From NCBI GenBank assembly GCA_964625525.1, contig CAZVEE010000110.1, positions 1 to 9,648 of the forward strand: a stretch of DNA of 9,648 nt, given 5' to 3'. Position numbers and translations under genes: made by a program. Below the pieces are notes generated by a model. The model worked only from the letters and a program-made list of their open reading frames with translations, was not told the DNA's origin and made no database searches. The DNA is from CAZVEE01 sp964625525 (lineage in GTDB: Bacteria; Pseudomonadota; Alphaproteobacteria; JAJFIK01). The number at the start of each line of letters is the position of its first letter. The stretch's first letter is position 1. Below, piece after piece: positions 1 to 6,184 of this stretch.

Positions 1-293
1 CCACGCGCACCTATGACATCGAGGTCTGGCTGCCCGGGCAAAATCAGTACCGGGAGATTTCAAGCTGTTCGGTCTGTGGGGATTTCCAGGCTCGGCGCAT
101 GAACGCCCGCTATCGCCCAACGGAAGGCAAGGGCACGCGTTTCGTGCACACGCTCAACGGCTCGGGGCTGGCGGTGGGGCGCACCATGATCGCGGTCCTG
201 GAGACATATCAGACGGCGGACGGGACGGTGGAACTGCCCGACGTGCTGCATCCTTATATGGGCGGCCTGACAACGATCGGCGCGGCCAAGTAA
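1..293 (+). CDS. serS: Seryl-tRNA synthetase, C-terminal fragment (5' end outside window)
   Basis: Only the last ~96 residues are present; the reading frame is open from base 3 to the TAA at 291-293. SerS charges tRNA-Ser with serine in the cytoplasm as a class II homodimer. The fragment contains the typical run YDIEVWLPGQ, then YREISSCSVCGDFQARRMN, and class II motif 3 as NGSGLAVGRTMIAVLE, whose Arg contacts ATP. It ends with the usual PDVLHPYMGG-type tail, so the C-terminus looks complete. A 22-nt gap separates it from surE, which fits co-transcription. The internal ATG at 99 is not a gene start; it lies inside the conserved domain. The assignment is secure because motif 3 and the preceding SCSxCxDFQARR block are diagnostic. 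Confidence 0.96.
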   Translation, partial: TRTYDIEVWLPGQNQYREISSCSVCGDFQARRMNARYRPTEGKGTRFVHTLNGSGLAVGRTMIAVLETYQTADGTVELPDVLHPYMGGLTTIGAAK

Positions 294-315
294 CGGCAAA
301 GGAGCGAGGCGGGCC

Positions 316-1110
316 ATGCGTATTCTGCTGACCAATGACGACGGTATCTTGTCGCCGGGGCTGACTTCACTGGCCGCCATCGCCCATGCGCTCAGCGATG
401 ATGTCTGGACGGTGGCGCCGGAGACGGATCAGAGCGGCACCTCCCACTCGGTCACTTTGCATGAGCCGGTGCGCATCCGCGAGACCGGGCCGCGCAGTTT
501 CGCCGTGCGCGGAACACCCACCGATTGTGTCGCGCTGGCGATCAAGCATGTGCTTGGCGATCATCCGCCGGACCTGGTGCTCTCTGGCATCAATAATGGT
601 CAGAACCTGGCCGATGACGTGACCTATTCGGGCACCATCGCGGCGGCCATGGAAGGCACCGTGCTCGGTGTTAAATCCATGGCGCTGTCGCTGGCGCGGG
701 GCTTTCGCGGCAAGGATGATATGCGGTGGGAAACCGCCGAGCATTTCGGCCCGGGCACCGTGGAAACGCTGCTGGCCCAGCCCTGGCCGGACAATGTGTT
801 GTGGAATCTGAACTTTCCGGATGCGGAAATTGGCGACGTGTCGCGCTTTGAAATCACGCGCCAGGGGCGGCGCGATGTGAACAATCTCTATGTGGATGCC
901 CGGCTCGATGCGCGCGGCACGCCCTATTACTGGTTCGGTTTTGACCGACAGCTGAGCAATCCGCCGGAAGGCACGGATCTGCGCGCCATCTATGATGGGC
1001 GGATTTCCGCCACGCCGCTGCATCTGGATCTGACCCAATTTGATCTGGTGGCCAAGATGGGCCCGCAACTCGACGGACCGCCACCGGGCCGAACCCGGTC
1101 CGTGGACTGA
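316..1110 (+). CDS. surE: 5'/3'-nucleotidase (nucleoside 5'-monophosphate phosphohydrolase) SurE
   Basis: The 264-aa product matches the usual SurE length (about 250-265). SurE is a cytoplasmic metal-dependent phosphatase that dephosphorylates nucleoside 5'- and 3'-monophosphates and is linked to stationary-phase survival. The N-terminus MRILLTNDDG carries the metal ligands Asp8 and Asp9. The QSGTSHS block contains Ser40, and SGINNGQN (about 90-97) supplies the Asn ligand. The following block DDVTYSGTIAAAMEG is also family-typical. AAAGGAG at 298-304 gives a good ribosome site 11 nt before the ATG, and MRIL is the conserved family start. It lies 22 nt after serS and shares the A of its TGA with the start codon of pcm, a classic surE-pcm coupling. 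Nothing is missing. Confidence 0.97.
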   Translation: MRILLTNDDGILSPGLTSLAAIAHALSDDVWTVAPETDQSGTSHSVTLHEPVRIRETGPRSFAVRGTPTDCVALAIKHVLGDHPPDLVLSGINNGQNLADDVTYSGTIAAAMEGTVLGVKSMALSLARGFRGKDDMRWETAEHFGPGTVETLLAQPWPDNVLWNLNFPDAEIGDVSRFEITRQGRRDVNNLYVDARLDARGTPYYWFGFDRQLSNPPEGTDLRAIYDGRISATPLHLDLTQFDLVAKMGPQLDGPPPGRTRSVD

Positions 1111-1760
1111 TGGAGAGCCAGGCGCAGGCGGGCATGGTTCGGCTGATGGCCGCCTGCCGGCGCCTGGGCGTCAGCGATGAGCGGGTGCTGGAGGCCATGG
1201 CCGGTCTCGACCGTGTTGAGTTCGTGCCGGAGGCCCTGCGCGATTACGCCTATGATGATGGGCCGCTGCCGATCGAAGTGGGGCAGACCATTTCCCAACC
1301 CTCTCTCGTGGCGCGCATGACCGAGATCCTCGATGTGGCGCCGACGCACCGGGTGTTGGAAGTGGGCACCGGCACCGCCTATCAAACCGCGATCCTCAGC
1401 CGTCTGGCGGGGGCGGTCTATTCGGTCGAGCGCTGGGCCTCGCTGATCTCACTTGCTGAACGTCGTCTTAACCATTTCCGGTGCCACAATGTGTCGTTAC
1501 GTCTGGGAGACGGTCGCGAGGGCTGGCCGGAACATGCTCCCTACGACCGCATTATGGTGACGGCCGCGGGGGAAACGGTCCCCGAGGCCTTGCTCGCCCA
1601 ACTGGGCGCGGGTGGCATCATGGTGATTCCGGTCGGCCCCCAGGACGGGCGCCAAGTACTGCGCCAGATCGTCCGCACGTCGGAGGGGGTGGAGGAGCAT
1701 GTGCGCGGCCGCGTCCGCTTCGTGCCATTGCGCACGGGCATCGCGGAGGAAGAGCGCTAG
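1110..1760 (+). CDS. pcm: Protein-L-isoaspartate(D-aspartate) O-methyltransferase
   Basis: The 216-aa product is a SAM-dependent methyltransferase that methylates isoaspartyl residues in aged proteins so that they can revert to aspartate. The N-terminal helix region RLGVSDERVLEAM leads to the substrate-side signature GQTISQPSLVARMTE (about 58-72) with the conserved Ser62. SAM motif I is RVLEVGTGTAYQTAIL (81-96); the family more often has GTGSGYQ here. Later signatures are YSVER (104-108), GDGREGWPEHAPYDRIMVTAA (133-153) and the terminal FVPLRTG (204-210). The start overlaps the surE stop by one base (TGATG), implying translational coupling, so no separate Shine-Dalgarno is needed. The next gene starts 51 nt after the TAG, in the same reading frame, with no usable start codon between. 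Confidence 0.96.
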   Translation: MESQAQAGMVRLMAACRRLGVSDERVLEAMAGLDRVEFVPEALRDYAYDDGPLPIEVGQTISQPSLVARMTEILDVAPTHRVLEVGTGTAYQTAILSRLAGAVYSVERWASLISLAERRLNHFRCHNVSLRLGDGREGWPEHAPYDRIMVTAAGETVPEALLAQLGAGGIMVIPVGPQDGRQVLRQIVRTSEGVEEHVRGRVRFVPLRTGIAEEER

Positions 1761-1811
1761 CGACCCGGCTTCCAGGCGGCCTGTCCATGGGTTCACGGGG
1801 TCGCAACGTCC

Positions 1812-2879
1812 ATGGGACGACAGTTCATCTTCAAGCGTGCCGTGCGCGGCAACGCCATCGCAGTGCTGATGTTCGGGGTTTTGACGGCGTGTGCCTACAC
1901 GCCGGCCCCGCTTTATGCGCCGGGTACGCAATTCGAGTACAGCCCGGTGGTGAAAGTGGAGGAGGGCGATACGTTCTACGCCCTCGCACGCCGGTTCTCC
2001 GTCTCGGTCGATGATCTCATCCACGTGAACCGGGCTGAGCCGCCTTACATCTTGCGTCCCGGTGATGTGCTGGTGTTGCCCAAACCCAATGTGCATGAGG
2101 TGCGCCGGGGCGAGAGCGTGTACTCCATCGCCCAGCTCTATGATGTGGATCACGAGCGTCTGGCGCGGTTGAACGATATTGACGCGCCGGCCTGGGTGCG
2201 GCCGGGCACCCGGTTGCGCATTCCTGATTCGCCGACCGGCACGGTGTTGCCGGTGAAAAAAGAAGACGCGTTGCCATGGCATTACTATACGCCCCAGCCC
2301 GGCCGCGATCCTCGTGTGGCAGCGCCGCAAACCCGCGCCAGCTTTGCACCGTCCTCTCGGCCGGCGGTGCGCAGTCCCGCGCGCGGGGGCCGGTCTTCTG
2401 CGGCTTCGCCCGCCGCGGCGCCCCGGCGGGCTGTCACACCGCAGCGCGCGGCGGCACCGCAACGCGCGTCCGCACCGCAACGCGCGGCTGTTCGGGGGCC
2501 CCGTCTGGCCTGGCCCGTGCAGGGCGCGATCATCTCAGGCTTCGGGTCCAAAGGGCACGGCGCCCATAATGACGGCATCAATATCGCGGTGGCGGAGGGA
2601 ACGCCGGTGGTCGCGGCGGCCACGGGCATGGTGATCTATCGGGGCAATGCGGTGCCGGGCTTTGGCAATCTGGTTCTCGTGCGCCATCCCAACGACCTGG
2701 TGACCGCCTATGCCCATCTGAAGGACTATGCCGTCTCGGAGGGCGAGCGGGTGACCCAGGGCCAGACCATCGGCCAGGCGGGGCAGACGGGCAATGTCAG
2801 CCGTCCGCAACTCCATTTCGAGTTGCGCCATGGGGTGAATGCCATCGATCCGCTGCCGTTTTTGGGTGCGCGCTCCTAA
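1812..2879 (+). CDS. LysM-LysM-LytM (M23-like) lipoprotein, DipM/NlpD-like, degenerate active site
   Basis: This 355-aa predicted lipoprotein has a hydrophobic N-terminus ending in the lipobox LTAC (Cys27). It has two LysM peptidoglycan-binding domains (about 46-90 and 94-138) and a Pro/Ala/Arg-rich linker (about 158-230) with three PQRA(A/S) repeats. A C-terminal LytM/M23 domain (about 232-355) follows. The M23 zinc site is not intact: the usual HxGxD-type block reads HNDGINIAV, with Asn257 where Asp is expected, and the HLH motif reads QLH at 334-335. It therefore probably regulates cell-wall amidases, as E. coli NlpD and Caulobacter DipM do, rather than cutting peptidoglycan. The surE-pcm neighbourhood matches my recollection of the dipM locus, but Caulobacter DipM is longer and has four LysM domains. 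The ATG lacks a clear Shine-Dalgarno (only GGGG at 1797-1800), yet no other in-frame start exists after the pcm stop. Confidence 0.85.
   Translation: MGRQFIFKRAVRGNAIAVLMFGVLTACAYTPAPLYAPGTQFEYSPVVKVEEGDTFYALARRFSVSVDDLIHVNRAEPPYILRPGDVLVLPKPNVHEVRRGESVYSIAQLYDVDHERLARLNDIDAPAWVRPGTRLRIPDSPTGTVLPVKKEDALPWHYYTPQPGRDPRVAAPQTRASFAPSSRPAVRSPARGGRSSAASPAAAPRRAVTPQRAAAPQRASAPQRAAVRGPRLAWPVQGAIISGFGSKGHGAHNDGINIAVAEGTPVVAAATGMVIYRGNAVPGFGNLVLVRHPNDLVTAYAHLKDYAVSEGERVTQGQTIGQAGQTGNVSRPQLHFELRHGVNAIDPLPFLGARS
2439..2492 (+). repeat. Three 18-bp tandem repeats inside the LysM/LytM gene
   Basis: Three near-identical 18-bp units starting CCGCARCGCGCG lie at 2439-2456, 2457-2474 and 2475-2492. They encode PQRAAA, PQRASA and PQRAAV in the linker between the LysM and LytM domains. 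The period is a multiple of three, so copy-number change would lengthen or shorten the flexible linker without shifting the frame. Confidence 0.8.
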
Positions 2880-2978
2880 ACCGTTTCACTGAAAACCAGG
2901 TCATGGAAACGGCTCTCAGTCTTTGGTTTGGCGCGCTTTCCCGGCGTAACACCGCCCATCTTTTTCCCGCACGCGCTC
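2874..2978 (+). repeat. Intergenic repeat element, copy 1 (inverted relative to copy 2)
   Basis: This 105-bp block aligns with the reverse complement of 6905-7010. By hand I count about 87 identical columns of 106, with a single gap; the end nearest the stop codon is best conserved (about 51/58). It starts with TCCTAA, which includes the stop codon of the upstream gene. It then forms a stem CCGTTTC (2881-2887) with GAAACGG (2906-2912). A second half is bounded by GCGCGCTTTCC (2931-2941) and ACGCGCTC (2971-2978), the decayed counterpart of a perfect GCGCTTTC/GAAAGCGC stem in copy 2. It resembles short palindromic intergenic repeats common in alphaproteobacteria. It may also act as a 3'-end processing or termination signal, although no T-run follows. 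Confidence 0.8.
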
Positions 2979-3198
2979 TTCGGCCCCGCGCGCCCAAAGT
3001 GCGCTTTTCCCAGGCACGCCCCCTTGGCCGCGGGCGTGTCCGTTATCATTTCCAAATCTCGCGCGGGGCCGATATAGTTCCCGCCAATCATCTTAAAGAC
3101 GTATTCACCGCACATCCCCGGGGGCAAGGGGGCGCGGGCGAGCGTCCCACTCTCCCAGACCCCAGCGGTCTGGGACGCGAGGCGGAGGTACGACGGCC
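2979..3198. other. Intergenic leader upstream of yajC
   Basis: The rest of the 319-bp gap between the LysM/LytM gene and yajC has no recognisable gene. It holds a relatively AT-rich patch near 3045-3095, including TATAGT at 3073-3078. That could be a -10 box, but the hexamer 17 bp upstream (TTCCAA) matches -35 poorly, so I do not call a promoter. It also holds the competing hairpins at 3142-3178 and the yajC ribosome site GGAGG at 3184-3188. Two open frames cross it: one sense (2903-3214) and one antisense (3115 down to 2876). Neither is recognised; both are treated in the findings. A gap this long inside an otherwise tight cluster suggests that yajC-secD-secF has its own promoter or leader control. 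Confidence 0.5.
3142..3178 (+). promoter_or_regulatory. Two mutually exclusive hairpins just ahead of the yajC ribosome site
   Basis: TCCCAGACC (3153-3161) pairs perfectly with GGTCTGGGA (3167-3175) across a 5-nt loop. Alternatively GCGTCCCA (3142-3149) pairs perfectly with TGGGACGC (3171-3178). The two structures share 3171-3175, so they cannot coexist. The ribosome site GGAGG of yajC begins 6 nt downstream at 3184. No T-run follows, so an intrinsic terminator is unlikely. A switch-like leader or a simple mRNA-protecting hairpin is possible; the function is inference. Confidence 0.45.
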
Positions 3199-3495
3199 AT
3201 GGATCCGAATCTGAGCTTTTTCCTGATGATGGCGATCATCTTCGCCATCTTTTACTTCATGATCATCCGCCCGCAGCAGCAGCGTGTGAAGAAGCATCAG
3301 GACATGGTGAACGCCATCCGTCGCGGCGACAAAGTGCTGACCGCTGGCGGCGTGCTGGGCAAGGTCACCAAAGTGATCGATGAGCGTGAAGCCATGATCG
3401 AAATCGCCGACGGTGTGCAGGTTCGGATCCTTAAGCAAACCCTGTCGGATGTCGTGAATAAGGGCGAGCCGGCGACGGCGAGCGAGAAGGACTGA
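3199..3495 (+). CDS. yajC: Sec translocon accessory subunit YajC
   Basis: The 98-aa product is a single-pass inner-membrane protein that joins SecD and SecF in the holotranslocon. The N-terminal membrane segment spans about residues 5-24 (FFLMMAIIFAIFYFMII). It is followed by the family hallmark RPQQQRVKKHQDM and a small cytoplasmic domain with RGDKVLTAGGVLGKV. GGAGG at 3184-3188 lies 10 nt before the ATG. The gene sits 49 nt before secD. It follows a 319-bp gap, which suggests that transcription or translation control of yajC-secD-secF is exerted here. Length and motifs are normal. Confidence 0.96.
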   Translation: MDPNLSFFLMMAIIFAIFYFMIIRPQQQRVKKHQDMVNAIRRGDKVLTAGGVLGKVTKVIDEREAMIEIADGVQVRILKQTLSDVVNKGEPATASEKD

Positions 3496-3544
3496 TGCCG
3501 TCCCGATTGTGTCTGCCTGTGTCTGAACCAGCGTCTGGTCCGTT

Positions 3545-5173
3545 ATGATTTATTTTCCCCGCTGGAAGATCATTACGATCTTTCTGATCGTCGGGCTCGC
3601 GGCCTTATTCGCCGCGCCCAATCTCATGAGCCGTGCGACCCTCGACAGCCTACCGAGCTGGCTGCCGAAATGGACCATCAATCTGGGGCTTGACCTGCAA
3701 GGGGGCGCGCACTTGGCGTTCCTGGTGGAAGCCGACGCGGTGGTGGTTGAGCGGCTCAACGGGCTTGAGGACGAGGTCCGCCGGGCTTTGCGCGGAGATG
3801 ATCCCACGACCCGTATCGGCTATCGCGATTTGCGCGCCAACGATGAGGCGGTGACCGTGCGGGTGCGGGACCTGGGCGATATGGACGGCGCGGTCGAGCG
3901 GATCCGCGAGCTGTCGAGCCCGGTGAACTCCAGCGTTGGGGGTTTTACCGGTGCCCGCGATATCGAGGTGCGCGGCGACACGACGACCGGCGTGATCCGG
4001 GTTACCTTGACCGAGCCCGCCATCCGCGAATTGCGTGAAAGCGCCATCCGCCAGTCTATTGAGATTATCCGCACGCGTATCGACCAGCTCGGCACTCGCG
4101 AGCCGACCATTCAGCGCGAGGGTGATGACCGCATCATCGTGCAGGTGCCCGGCGAGAGCGAGCCGCAGCGCATTATCGATATCGTCGGCCGCACGGCCAA
4201 GATGACGTTCCACATGCACGAGACATCGACCCCGGTCGCTGACGTCATCGGCAATAATCGGCCGCCGCCGGGCACTATTCTGGTTCCGACCGACCGGCCG
4301 GAGGAGCCGTTTATTCTGCTCGAAAAGCGGGTCGTGGTGTCGGGCGAGCATCTGAATGACGCGCAGCCTTCGCCGAACCAGGATTATCCAGGCGAGTGGC
4401 AGATCTCTTTCCGCTTCGATTCCGCTGGCGCGCGGCGCTTTGCCCAGGCCACCAAAAGCAATGTGGGTCGCCGCTTTGCCATCGTGCTCGACAACAAAGT
4501 GATCACCGCGCCGCGCATTCAGACACCAATCCTCACCGGGGATGGACGCATCACCGGTGATTTCACACCGGAAGAAGCCAATGACCTGGCGATCCTGATG
4601 CGGGCCGGCGCTCTGCCCGCGCCCCTGACACCGGTGGAACAGCGCACAGTGGGCCCGGATCTGGGGGCTGACTCCATCGCGGCCGGCCGCATGGCCTCGA
4701 TCATCGGTTTCGTCGCGGTGATTGTGTTCATGGCTTTGTCCTATGGCCGCTTCGGGCTTTACGCCAATGTGGCGCTGATCGCGAACATGATCCTGATCGC
4801 GGCCATGCTGTCGGTGCTTGGCGCCACGCTGACATTGCCCGGGATCGCGGGGATCGTGCTGACGATCGGGATGGCGGTGGATGCCAATGTGCTGATCTTC
4901 GAGCGGATCCGCGAAGAAGTGCGCACGGGCAAGACGCCGCTGGCGGCCGTGGAAGCGGGCTTCCAGAAAGCGCTTGGCACCATTCTCGACGCCAATATCA
5001 CCACGTTCATCGCGGCGGTGATCCTGTTCCAGCTGGGTTCGGGGCCGATTCGCGGCTTCGCGGTCACCCTGGCTATCGGGATCCTGACCTCGGTGTTTTC
5101 GGCGTTCACATTGACCCGGCTGCTGGTGGCAACCTATCTGCGCCGCCGCCGTCCGCAGGTACTGCCGATTTGA
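3545..5173 (+). CDS. secD: Protein translocase subunit SecD
   Basis: The 542-aa product is a six-TM inner-membrane protein with a large periplasmic domain. With SecF it uses the proton gradient to pull proteins out of SecYEG on the periplasmic side. TM1 is about residues 9-25, and the D1 motif NLGLDLQGGAHL is at 47-58. Periplasmic P1/head regions follow, including RRFAIVLDNKVITAPRI (309-325). Five TM segments lie in about 383-530. The D4-type motif GMAVDANVLIFERIREE (442-458) contains Asp446, equivalent by motif to the proton-relay Asp340 of Thermus SecDF. The start MIYFPRWK is family-typical. No Shine-Dalgarno is visible; instead a small ACCAG-CGT-CTGGT hairpin (3527-3539) sits just ahead. 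Translation may depend on ribosomes leaving yajC. secF follows after 25 nt. Confidence 0.97.
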   Translation: MIYFPRWKIITIFLIVGLAALFAAPNLMSRATLDSLPSWLPKWTINLGLDLQGGAHLAFLVEADAVVVERLNGLEDEVRRALRGDDPTTRIGYRDLRANDEAVTVRVRDLGDMDGAVERIRELSSPVNSSVGGFTGARDIEVRGDTTTGVIRVTLTEPAIRELRESAIRQSIEIIRTRIDQLGTREPTIQREGDDRIIVQVPGESEPQRIIDIVGRTAKMTFHMHETSTPVADVIGNNRPPPGTILVPTDRPEEPFILLEKRVVVSGEHLNDAQPSPNQDYPGEWQISFRFDSAGARRFAQATKSNVGRRFAIVLDNKVITAPRIQTPILTGDGRITGDFTPEEANDLAILMRAGALPAPLTPVEQRTVGPDLGADSIAAGRMASIIGFVAVIVFMALSYGRFGLYANVALIANMILIAAMLSVLGATLTLPGIAGIVLTIGMAVDANVLIFERIREEVRTGKTPLAAVEAGFQKALGTILDANITTFIAAVILFQLGSGPIRGFAVTLAIGILTSVFSAFTLTRLLVATYLRRRRPQVLPI

Positions 5174-5198
5174 TCGGGCAGGAGGTTCAAGGCTCACC

Positions 5199-6170
5199 AT
5201 GTTTTTGCTGAAACTCGTTCCCGATAACACCCATGTGCCGTTCGCGCGGGTGCGGTTCCTTTGCTACATCATCTCCGGCGCGCTGATGCTGGGCTCTATC
5301 GGCCTGTTCTTCGGCAAGGGGTTGAATTACGGCATCGATTTCGAGGGCGGCACGCTCATCGAAATCGGGACCCAAGAGCCGGCGGATATCGGCCTGCTGC
5401 GATCCATTGTGGGCGGACTGGAGCTGGGCGATGTGCAGATCCAGGAGTTCGGGACACCAACGGATGTGCTGATCCGGGTGGAGTCCGTTGAGGTCGAGGG
5501 CGACGCCCGCGCGCAGGAACTGGCGCAGAACGAAGTGGTGCAACGCCTCCAGGCGGCCCTCAACGACCAATATCCCGGGGAGATCAGTTATCGCCGCGTG
5601 GAAGTGGTGGGCCCGAAAGTGTCGGGCGAGCTGGTGCGGGCGGGGACCTGGGCCGTTGTGGTCGCGGTCGGCATGATGCTTCTCTACATCTGGTTCCGCT
5701 TTGAGTGGCAGTTTTCGCTTGGTGCGGTGCTGGCGCTCGTGCACGACGTGGTGCTGACCATCGGCATTTTCGCGGTGCTGCAAATGGAGTTCACGCTCTC
5801 CATCATCGCCGCGCTGTTGACCATTGTCGGTTATTCCATGAACGACACCGTGGTCGTTTATGACCGGGTGCGGGAGAACTTGCGCAAGTACAAACAGATG
5901 GATCTGAGCGAGCTGTTGGATCTGTCCATCAATGACACCCTGTCACGCACGGCCATCACCTCCGTCACCACTCTTTTGGCCCTCGTGGCGCTTTATGTGT
6001 TCGGGGGTGAGGTGATTCGCGGCTTTACCTTCGCCATGATCTGGGGCGTGCTGGTGGGGACGTACTCGTCCATCTTCGTCGCCGCGCCGCTGTTGCTCGC
6101 CACCGGCGTGAAGCGGGACTGGAGCGGGGAAGAGACCAAGACCAAAGCCGCCAATATGCGGCTCAACTAA
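5199..6170 (+). CDS. secF: Protein translocase subunit SecF
   Basis: The 323-aa product is the six-TM partner of SecD in the Sec export motor. TM1 is about residues 19-38, followed by the hallmark NYGIDFEGGT (43-52). A periplasmic domain with YRRVEVVGPKVSGEL (131-145) comes next, and five more TM segments lie in about 148-303. The motif GYSMNDTVVVYDRVREN (211-227) holds Asp216, and NDTLSRTAITS holds Arg250. Their 34-residue spacing equals that of the Thermus proton-relay pair Asp637/Arg671, so the motor looks functional. AGGAGG at 5180-5185 gives a good ribosome site, spaced a little long (13 nt). secF is followed after 14 nt by the CAP-domain gene, which is probably co-transcribed. Confidence 0.97.
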   Translation: MFLLKLVPDNTHVPFARVRFLCYIISGALMLGSIGLFFGKGLNYGIDFEGGTLIEIGTQEPADIGLLRSIVGGLELGDVQIQEFGTPTDVLIRVESVEVEGDARAQELAQNEVVQRLQAALNDQYPGEISYRRVEVVGPKVSGELVRAGTWAVVVAVGMMLLYIWFRFEWQFSLGAVLALVHDVVLTIGIFAVLQMEFTLSIIAALLTIVGYSMNDTVVVYDRVRENLRKYKQMDLSELLDLSINDTLSRTAITSVTTLLALVALYVFGGEVIRGFTFAMIWGVLVGTYSSIFVAAPLLLATGVKRDWSGEETKTKAANMRLN

Positions 6171-6172
6171 GC

Positions 6173-6177
6173 GGAGG
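6173..6177 (+). promoter_or_regulatory. Ribosome binding site fixing the GTG start of the CAP-domain gene
   Basis: GGAGG lies 7 nt before GTG at 6185, just after the secF stop. The first in-frame ATG (6224) lacks such a site, so the GTG start is preferred. Confidence 0.75.
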
Positions 6178-6184
6178 CGCGCCG

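Noticed and set aside
1787..1811. ATG at 1787 as an earlier start of the LysM/LytM gene (TCCATGGG occurs at both 1785 and 1809)
   Set aside because: It is out of frame with the lipoprotein signal and LysM domains; only the second copy gives the lipobox protein.
1497..2480. A 327-codon minus-strand frame opposite pcm and the LysM/LytM gene
   Set aside because: It spans two genes and their spacer, is Arg/His-rich, and has no family features.
3050..3078. Promoter for yajC with TATAGT and TTCCAA
   Set aside because: The -35 half matches at only three of six positions; too weak to call from sequence alone.
3650..5230. A 526-codon minus-strand frame opposite secD
   Set aside because: It is the shadow of secD's codon bias; the His/Arg/Gln-rich product has no recognisable domain, while secD is fully conserved on the other strand.
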